Assembly: GCA_903896775.1 (NCBI GenBank)
Contig: CAITZE010000044.1
Coordinates: 1 to 6,274, forward strand
Source of the DNA: an uncultured bacterium
GTDB lineage: Bacteria > Pseudomonadota > Alphaproteobacteria > Rhodospirillales > Rhodospirillaceae
Direction of reading: 5' to 3'
Length of the DNA stretch: 6,274 bases
Under the pieces are notes generated by a model. The model worked only from the letters and a program-made list of their open reading frames with translations. It had not been told where the DNA came from and made no database searches. The position numbers and the translations under genes were made by a program. Below are positions 1-4,763 of the stretch, in pieces. The number at the start of each line of letters is the position of its first letter. The stretch's first letter is position 1.

Positions 1-1604
1 CCCTTCACTTCCATGACGTACTGACTTTCAATCAGCGGGCTCATGCAAGGCTGCCACTCATTCAATTCATAGACGCAACGTTCCACGCCCGCGCCGGAGT
101 TAGGATCCTTCAGATAATTCTTCAGATCGCGGAAGACAGTCTCGAACTGCGCGAAGTCAGCTTGAGCTTTGGTCTGCGAGCCGATCCAATGGCGCCAGAG
201 ATCGCGATTGATGAAATCCGAGAACGCCTGAAGCTTCTGCTTACGTAACATGGCAATCGCCAGCGCTTGGCCAAATCCATCGACAAAAACCCGGAAGTCG
301 CGGAATCGGATCGGCGCCTTGTTATCCATCAATAAAAGCACGCGCGCGATGATGACATCTTCGCTGTCGCTTTTGTTGTTGCTGATCATCGCCAAGGCGC
401 CGGTGCGTTTGATCGCGATGGCGATGCCGTCAGCCAAATCGTTCATCTCGTGGCCGCGCCTGATCCAGATTTCCAACGAGCCGTCGGTGATGATGGAGCT
501 TGCCTTGTCCCAGTTCAGATACATGGCGTAGGACAAAGGCCGGATCGAATGGAATTCCTGATCGGCGAAACGGATCGGGCGTTGGGCCTGAGATTCAGAT
601 TTAGCCTGAATTGGCGTGAGACGCTTACCATTGAGCCAGAGATCGATATTGGTCGCCGCCCAACGCTGCTCGGTGTCGTCAGTCAATAAACCGCGCAAGC
701 ACTCGATAAGCGCTACCGGCATTCGCTCGTCGCCCACGAGAGTTGCGTAAGATCCAACCTGGATTTTGCGACGGATGATTTCAACGTCAGGCACGCCTTG
801 AAGCAGATTGCGCCCGATCGCCAGCATCAAGACCGATGCGCCGAAAGCATACATATCATCGCTGTAACTGCCGCCGCCGCGTCCGGAGGGCATCGCCATG
901 CCGGACTCAATGGTCTCTAGCACAACCGGCTGATCGTGAGCCGGCACCGAAGTCACGCAATCGCCGAGCACGATCTTGGTGCGCTGCTCGTCCATGTAAT
1001 AAAGATTGTCGGGACGGATCGCGCGGTGGGCAATACCTTTAAGAGCTAATTCCACAAGTGCGTCTGCGATCGGCTTAATGATAGCACGTGCGAACTGATG
1101 GTCGGGCACGCGCTTGAATGTCGAGGCCATCGTATCCATCACGCGGCCACCTAATGGCCGATGATAAATCACGATCACACATTTACGGTCGACGAGCGGC
1201 CACTCTGCCACACCCCAATCGACCATGTGCAGGACGGCGGGAATTTCGAGCCCTTTAAGAACGCGCATGACACTGATGCGCGCAGGCATCTCCGGCTTCA
1301 CAACCAACGCGTAGAGCGGGCGACCCTCCTGCTTTTTGTCAGCCACTTCGTAGGCCAATGCGTTCGGCATATCGAGTGATGGGATCGGCCGGTCGCAATA
1401 GAGCGTAAAGCGATCGCGCACGACGATGAAACTGCCGCCGCCGTTCTGCTGAGGTGGAGGTGACGCGGGGGCTGCTGCCGTTGCGGCAACTTGAGGCGCG
1501 GGTGCAGCAGCCGCCACAGGAGCTGCGGCAACAGGCACAAGCTTGGGCGCCGCCGGGCGTGGAGGTGCCGGCGCCGGTCTGAGGTCCGTAGCCGCTTCGG
1601 CCAT
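1..1604 (-). CDS. Protein kinase-fold protein, probable pseudokinase (3' end outside window)
   Basis: The frame is open without a stop from ATG 1604 to the left edge, giving 534 codons plus two bases; the end of the gene is missing. The start is fixed by an in-frame TAG at 1629-1631, with no other ATG between, and by AAGGA about 10 bases upstream. Residues 1-57 are a Pro/Ala-rich, probably disordered tail without a signal peptide. Residues about 58-325 look like a Ser/Thr kinase fold: a possible beta-3 lysine K103 (ALVVKP), a catalytic-loop equivalent HRAIRPDN at 193-200, a DFG equivalent GDCV at 214-217, an alpha-F segment DDMYAFGASVLMLAIGR at 249-265, and the late-lobe arginine R314 in TEQRW. 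The catalytic Asp is Ala195, no Gly-rich loop is seen, the helix C region is very short and APE is absent, so phosphotransfer is unlikely (inference). Residues 345-534 match no family I know. No transmembrane segment is visible, so it is probably cytosolic. Its partner and substrate are unknown. A divergent but active kinase remains possible. Confidence 0.82.
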   Translation of the reverse strand, partial: MAEAATDLRPAPAPPRPAAPKLVPVAAAPVAAAAPAPQVAATAAAPASPPPQQNGGGSFIVVRDRFTLYCDRPIPSLDMPNALAYEVADKKQEGRPLYALVVKPEMPARISVMRVLKGLEIPAVLHMVDWGVAEWPLVDRKCVIVIYHRPLGGRVMDTMASTFKRVPDHQFARAIIKPIADALVELALKGIAHRAIRPDNLYYMDEQRTKIVLGDCVTSVPAHDQPVVLETIESGMAMPSGRGGGSYSDDMYAFGASVLMLAIGRNLLQGVPDVEIIRRKIQVGSYATLVGDERMPVALIECLRGLLTDDTEQRWAATNIDLWLNGKRLTPIQAKSESQAQRPIRFADQEFHSIRPLSYAMYLNWDKASSIITDGSLEIWIRRGHEMNDLADGIAIAIKRTGALAMISNNKSDSEDVIIARVLLLMDNKAPIRFRDFRVFVDGFGQALAIAMLRKQKLQAFSDFINRDLWRHWIGSQTKAQADFAQFETVFRDLKNYLKDPNSGAGVERCVYELNEWQPCMSPLIESQYVMEVK

Positions 1605-1613
1605 GGCGCAACA

Positions 1614-1619
1614 GTCCTT
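1614..1619 (-). promoter_or_regulatory. Ribosome binding site of the kinase-like gene
   Basis: The minus strand reads AAGGAC here, with 9-10 bases between it and the ATG at 1604. It supports this start for a gene whose N-terminal low-complexity sequence leaves several frames open. Confidence 0.6.
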
Positions 1620-1657
1620 AAAAAAGGTCTAGATCAGCTTCTGCCAATCCAGCGGAC

Positions 1658-1686
1658 ATTGTACGGGACATGACAGCCCAGCACAA
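1658..1686 (-). promoter_or_regulatory. Putative sigma-70-type promoter of the kinase-like gene
   Basis: On the minus strand a -35 like TTGTGC (1686-1681) and a -10 like TACAAT (1663-1658) are separated by exactly 17 bases. The -10 matches the consensus at five of six positions; the -35 keeps only TTG. The expected transcript start is near 1651, which would give a leader of about 47 bases containing the AAGGA site. The position in the 188-base gap after purA suggests that the gene can be transcribed independently. No experimental support is available from the sequence. Confidence 0.45.
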
Positions 1687-1714
1687 CGCTGTTCGCGCAA
1701 CTAAATTGCCTGGT

Positions 1715-1734
1715 TTTGTCCCTTGAGGGACAAA
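1715..1734. repeat. 20-base inverted repeat upstream of the kinase-like gene promoter
   Basis: TTTGTCCCTTGAGGGACAAA has two perfect 9-base arms around a 2-base centre. It lies 28 bases upstream of the proposed -35 element and 58 bases after the purA stop. No T-tract follows it in either direction, which argues against a simple intrinsic terminator. A dimeric regulator site or an RNA stem-loop at the purA transcript end are both possible. Confidence 0.6.
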
Positions 1735-1755
1735 GGTTAATATTAGAAGAGAATT

Positions 1756-1786
1756 GGAGAGGCCGAACTAGGTCCGCCGCCCCTCC
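1756..1786 (-). terminator. Possible stem-loop at the end of the purA transcript
   Basis: Starting 6 bases after the purA stop, the transcript can fold GGAGGGGC against GCCUCUCC, an 8-base stem with one G-U pair and a 15-base loop. A pyrimidine/AU-rich stretch follows (about 1755-1735), but there is no clean run of U. It may be a weak terminator or an mRNA-stabilising 3' hairpin. Confidence 0.3.
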
Positions 1787-1792
1787 TAACCG

Positions 1793-3082
1793 TTAGTCGG
1801 CGAAGGGATCGCGGACCAGAATGGTGTCATCGCGCTCCGGGCTGGTAGACAAAAGGGCTACCGGCGCTTCGATCAGCTCTTCGATTCGGCGGATGTATTT
1901 GATGGCCTCGGCCGGCAACTGGGCCCAGCTGCGCGCGCCTTGGGTCGAGCAATTCCAGCCCGTCATGGTCTCGTACACCGGCTTTACCGCCGCCTGCTCC
2001 GCCATGGCCGAAGGGAAGCGATTGATGAGCGTGCCGTTCAAATCATAGCCTACGCAGACTTTGATCTCGGTCAGGGTGTCCAGCACGTCGAGCTTGGTGA
2101 GAGCGATGCCCGTGATGCCGCCGACCTTGATGGCCTGGCGCACCATGACGGCGTCAAACCAGCCGCAGCGGCGCTTGCGCCCCGTGACCGTGCCGAACTC
2201 GTGACCGCGCTCGCCCAGCAACTGACCGACGGCGTCGGTAAGCTCGGTCGGGAACGGCCCGGAGCCTACGCGGGTTGTGTAGGCCTTGGTGATCCCAAGC
2301 ACATAGCCCACAGCCCCAGGGCCGATACCTGAACCGGCCGCCGCTTGCCCTGAGACAGTATTGGACGACGTCACAAAAGGATAAGTGCCGTGATCGACAT
2401 CAAGCATAGCGCCTTGCGCGCCCTCAAATAGAATCCGCAAACGATCTTTACGGGCGTCGGCCATGATTTCCCACACCGGTGCCGCGTAGGGGAGAATCTT
2501 CGGCGCGACTTCTTTGATTTTCGCGATGAGTTCGGCGCCGTTCACTTCCGGCTGACCCATACCGCGCCATACCGCGTTGTGATGCACCAGCATGCGCTCG
2601 ATTTTGTAAGCAATGGTGGCGTCGTCGGCCAGATCGCAAACGCGAAGCGCGCGGCGCGCGACTTTATCTTCATAGGCCGGACCGATGCCGCGTCCTGTCG
2701 TACCGATTTGTCCAGCGCCGGCGGCGGCTTCACGCGCCTGATCTAAACGGCCGTGCAGCGGCAGGATCAGAGCCGTGTTGTCTGCGAGCTTCAGAATATC
2801 CGGTGTAACCTTTACACCAAGATCGCCGATGCGCTTGATTTCATCGAGCAGCGCCCACGGATCCACAACAACACCGTTACCGATGATGGACGGCTTGCCG
2901 CGCACGACACCCGAAGGCAGCAGCGAGAGTTTGTAGGTCTTACCGTCAATGACAAGGGTATGGCCGGCGTTATGGCCGCCTTGGAAACGCACGACCATAT
3001 CGGCGCGTTCCGAGAGCCAATCGACAATCTTGCCTTTTCCCTCGTCGCCCCATTGAGAGCCGACGACCGCTACGTTACCCAT
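1793..3082 (-). CDS. purA: Adenylosuccinate synthetase
   Basis: This 429-residue enzyme joins IMP and aspartate using GTP to make adenylosuccinate, the first committed step from IMP to AMP, in the cytosol. The length is typical of the bacterial family. The signature loop GSQWGDEGKGK spans residues 8-18 and contains the catalytic Asp13; the catalytic His41 lies in GGHNAGH (35-41). The IMP-binding segment TTGRGIGPAYEDK is at 128-140, the aspartate-binding loop GTVTGRKRRCGWFD at 297-310, and the guanine-specificity motif TKLD at 329-332. All key residues are present. The ATG at 3082 has AAGGGA 10 bases upstream (3098-3093). It follows hisZ by only 30 bases with no promoter visible between, so the two are probably co-transcribed; HisZ-driven histidine synthesis releases AICAR, which feeds back to IMP. 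Confidence 0.98.
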   Translation of the reverse strand: MGNVAVVGSQWGDEGKGKIVDWLSERADMVVRFQGGHNAGHTLVIDGKTYKLSLLPSGVVRGKPSIIGNGVVVDPWALLDEIKRIGDLGVKVTPDILKLADNTALILPLHGRLDQAREAAAGAGQIGTTGRGIGPAYEDKVARRALRVCDLADDATIAYKIERMLVHHNAVWRGMGQPEVNGAELIAKIKEVAPKILPYAAPVWEIMADARKDRLRILFEGAQGAMLDVDHGTYPFVTSSNTVSGQAAAGSGIGPGAVGYVLGITKAYTTRVGSGPFPTELTDAVGQLLGERGHEFGTVTGRKRRCGWFDAVMVRQAIKVGGITGIALTKLDVLDTLTEIKVCVGYDLNGTLINRFPSAMAEQAAVKPVYETMTGWNCSTQGARSWAQLPAEAIKYIRRIEELIEAPVALLSTSPERDDTILVRDPFAD

Positions 3083-3092
3083 CTGACTTACG

Positions 3093-3098
3093 TCCCTT
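3093..3098 (-). promoter_or_regulatory. Ribosome binding site of purA
   Basis: AAGGGA on the minus strand lies 10 bases before the purA ATG. It overlaps one copy of the 10-base direct repeat at the hisZ-purA junction. It is the clearest ribosome binding site in the window after that of the kinase-like gene. Confidence 0.6.
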
Positions 3099-3121
3099 TT
3101 ATTTAGCCGAATTTATTTAGC
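3098..3121. repeat. Two copies of TTTATTTAGC at the hisZ-purA junction
   Basis: TTTATTTAGC occurs at 3098-3107 and again at 3112-3121, 14 bases apart (minus strand GCTAAATAAA). The right-hand copy contains the hisZ stop codon (TAA, 3115-3113). It looks like a short local duplication, with no known function. Confidence 0.6.
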
Positions 3122-4261
3122 TGAAATCTCTTTGGCCGCATCGCCCGCAATCACGTGAGAACAGCCCAAACGCCGCGCCTCGGCCGCATCATCGCCAACC
3201 TTTGCCAACCCCGCCACCACACGCCAGCCTTTGACCTGCCAGGAGGCAATCGTCGTACGCGGTGTGCCGAAGGGCGCGAACAGAGTCCATGTCGCGGCCG
3301 GACGCGGTACGACACCGAGTAAGGCATCGACCAGAAGTGTTGCGCCGGTGGCTTGTTCGCTGCTGTTGCCACCCGTCAAGGCATAGCGCCCACCGCGACC
3401 CAATTCGCGTTGCGAGCCGCGCGCGAAGACCGAGAACGTAATTCCGGTGTGATATTCGAAGCCGCGATTCTCGACGGCATCAACCGTGAGCGCCAGCGTC
3501 GGCGCTGCCGCACGCACGGCTTCGGCCACATCAACCAACTTTTGCCATTCGGCTTTGGCAGCCGGCGGTAGCGTCAATTTGCCGATCCGCTTCTGCGCTT
3601 CCGCAAAAGGACCAGATGCTTCGACAAAGGCTGTCAGGATCGCACCGGCCTCGCCGCCTGCGGCCTTGATCTCGGCGACGTCTTTGTGATCCAGCGCAGC
3701 ACGCAAACCTTCGGCGTTCGTAACTGGATAAGCCGCCAGAATAGCCGGCACTAACGTCGGCAAGGCCAGGTCGATACTGACATCGGCCACGCCTAAAGCC
3801 TGCAAGGCTTCAGCCACGACCAAGATCGCTTCGGCATCGGCGGCGCCAGCTTCGGTACCGATGAGTTCGAACCCGGCTTGACTGAACTGGCGTTCAGGCT
3901 CCAGCTGACTACCTTTGACGCGCAGCACTTGGCCCGCATACATCAGGCGCAGAGGACGGGGCGCACTTGCCAGCCGCGTTGCAGCGATACGCGCGATTTG
4001 GGTGGTGATATCGGCACGCACACCGAGCGTGCGATGAGACACCGGATCCAACATGCGGAAAATGCGCGAACCTAATGCCGTGCCCATCCCAGCGAGCAGC
4101 GTCTCCTCGAACTCCACCAGAGGCGGCTTCACCAAGGCGTAACCATTGGCGGCAAACGTTTTCTTGAGCTGGTCCACGACCGCCGACTCAAAACCGGCAT
4201 CGGGCGGCAGCACGTCGCGCAGGCCTTCGGGCAGCAGTGTTCTGGAGGTAGCGTCGCTCAT
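3113..4261 (-). CDS. hisZ: ATP phosphoribosyltransferase regulatory subunit HisZ
   Basis: HisZ is a histidyl-tRNA synthetase paralogue without aminoacylation activity. It assembles with the short form of HisG to make an active, histidine-regulated ATP phosphoribosyltransferase, the first step of histidine synthesis. The 382 residues match the family length. Residues 11-22 (PEGLRDVLPPDA) give the usual class II synthetase-like opening; 102-135 form the motif 2 region (LMYAGQVLRVKG, then FSQAGFELIG); 262-292 contain the ENRGFEYHTGITFSVFARG stretch and GRGGRY. The C-terminal part after about 325 is short and not a full HisRS anticodon domain, which favours HisZ over HisS. The ATG at 4261 is the only ATG after an in-frame TGA about 20 bases upstream, and it has only a weak ribosome binding site. 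A short-form hisG must lie elsewhere; it is not in this window. Confidence 0.93.
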   Translation of the reverse strand: MSDATSRTLLPEGLRDVLPPDAGFESAVVDQLKKTFAANGYALVKPPLVEFEETLLAGMGTALGSRIFRMLDPVSHRTLGVRADITTQIARIAATRLASAPRPLRLMYAGQVLRVKGSQLEPERQFSQAGFELIGTEAGAADAEAILVVAEALQALGVADVSIDLALPTLVPAILAAYPVTNAEGLRAALDHKDVAEIKAAGGEAGAILTAFVEASGPFAEAQKRIGKLTLPPAAKAEWQKLVDVAEAVRAAAPTLALTVDAVENRGFEYHTGITFSVFARGSQRELGRGGRYALTGGNSSEQATGATLLVDALLGVVPRPAATWTLFAPFGTPRTTIASWQVKGWRVVAGLAKVGDDAAEARRLGCSHVIAGDAAKEISAK

Positions 4262-4319
4262 GTCGGATCGGCCTAGAGTGGAGAATCAGGGCGGAAAGCT
4301 GGCTGTCGGCAAACGCGCG

Positions 4320-4348
4320 GTTATACGCTTCCAGACACAGCGCAACAA
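4320..4348 (-). promoter_or_regulatory. Putative sigma-70-type promoter of hisZ-purA
   Basis: On the minus strand TTGTTG (4348-4343) and TATAAC (4325-4320) are separated by 17 bases. The -10 matches five of six consensus positions; the -35 keeps only TTG. The expected start near 4313 gives a leader of about 52 bases before hisZ. The 136-base gap before hisZ otherwise holds only an inverted repeat, consistent with a start site for a hisZ-purA transcript. Confidence 0.45.
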
Positions 4349-4369
4349 GGGTCAGAAGGCCGTCTCGAA

Positions 4370-4386
4370 GCCTGATTAATCAAGGC
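4370..4386. repeat. Near-perfect inverted repeat upstream of hisZ
   Basis: The core TGATTAATCA (4373-4382) is a perfect 10-base palindrome. Flanking GCC and GGC extend it with one inserted A, and AAGGCC (4356-4361) with GGCCTT (4384-4389) give a further outer pairing option. It lies 25 bases upstream of the proposed hisZ -35 element and 16 bases past the stop of the small membrane protein gene. It could be an operator or a stem-loop at the end of the upstream transcript; no U-tract follows. Confidence 0.45.
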
Positions 4387-4397
4387 CTTGGAGGATA

Positions 4398-4715
4398 TTA
4401 CCGGCGCGTTTTGCGGGTGGGGATACGAAAGCGTGTCGATTCATAGCGATGACGTGCACGTTTTGAGTCGCGCACGGCCAGCAGGACTACAAGTAAAATG
4501 CCAGCCACGGCGATCCCGAAAATGGGAAGGGCTGCGGCGTATACAGCGCGCGCGATACCGACGGCATCCGACTTATCCGTAATATCGAAATGGGTTTGAA
4601 TCAGACCAACGATGACAATGCCGGCCACGACACCGAGGCGCATACGCACGGTCGCGCGCACTTTGGTAAGGTCGGCATCGAGGTGTTCCTTGGCGCGTTC
4701 CGGATCGATCAGCAT
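4398..4715 (-). CDS. Small hypothetical membrane protein with two predicted helices
   Basis: I do not recognise this 105-residue protein. Residues 1-26 are hydrophilic and end basic (KVRATVRMR). Hydrophobic segments follow at about 27-41 (GVVAGIVIVGLI) and 57-81 (ALPIFGIAVAGILLVVLLAV), separated by an acidic loop (FDITDKSD). The tail 82-105 is strongly basic, with many Arg and Lys. The positive-inside rule suggests an inner-membrane hairpin with both ends in the cytoplasm. It starts 48 bases after serA and probably shares its transcript. No convincing ribosome binding site precedes ATG 4715, so the start is less certain; translation could depend on coupling to serA. The hydrophobic pattern and basic tail support a real gene over a chance frame. 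No function can be assigned. Confidence 0.72.
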   Translation of the reverse strand: MLIDPERAKEHLDADLTKVRATVRMRLGVVAGIVIVGLIQTHFDITDKSDAVGIARAVYAAALPIFGIAVAGILLVVLLAVRDSKRARHRYESTRFRIPTRKTRR

Positions 4716-4729
4716 GGCAGGAAGATTAA

Positions 4730-4760
4730 CGCGGAATGCCGCGCTTTTCCACCGCGCGGC
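4730..4760 (-). other. Two overlapping potential hairpins between serA and the membrane protein gene
   Basis: In the transcript GCCGCGC (4760-4754) can pair with GCGCGGC (4744-4738) across a 9-base loop. Alternatively CGCGG (4743-4739) can pair with CCGCG (4734-4730) across a CAUU loop. The two share bases and exclude each other. They fill most of the 48-base gap just before ATG 4715. They may end or process the serA message, or may only reflect local GC richness. Confidence 0.3.
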
Positions 4761-4763
4761 GCA

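Noticed and set aside
250..1042. Plus-strand open frames at 250-531, 450-689 and 836-1042
   Set aside because: All are antisense to the long minus-strand kinase-like frame, are short and Arg/Ser-rich, and show no domain.
1..1604. Active Ser/Thr protein kinase as the product name
   Set aside because: The catalytic Asp is Ala, DFG is DCV and no Gly-rich loop is present, so an active-kinase name would overstate the evidence.
1339..1611. Minus-strand open frames at 1339-1611 and 1298-1540 near the start of the kinase-like gene
   Set aside because: They are alternate frames of the Pro/Ala-rich coding segment. The frame from ATG 1604 continues for 534 codons and carries kinase landmarks, while these stop within 90 codons.
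1715..1734. Intrinsic terminator of purA
   Set aside because: The stem has no following T-run on either strand and only a 2-4 base loop, so it is listed as an inverted repeat and not as a terminator.
1940..2332. 130-codon plus-strand open frame inside purA
   Set aside because: It is antisense to conserved purA coding sequence and has no recognisable motif or ribosome binding site of note.
3113..4261. Histidyl-tRNA synthetase (hisS)
   Set aside because: The protein is shorter than HisS, lacks a full anticodon-binding domain and has HisZ-like residues in the histidine-binding region (NRGFEYHTG in place of the HisS RGLDYYT type).
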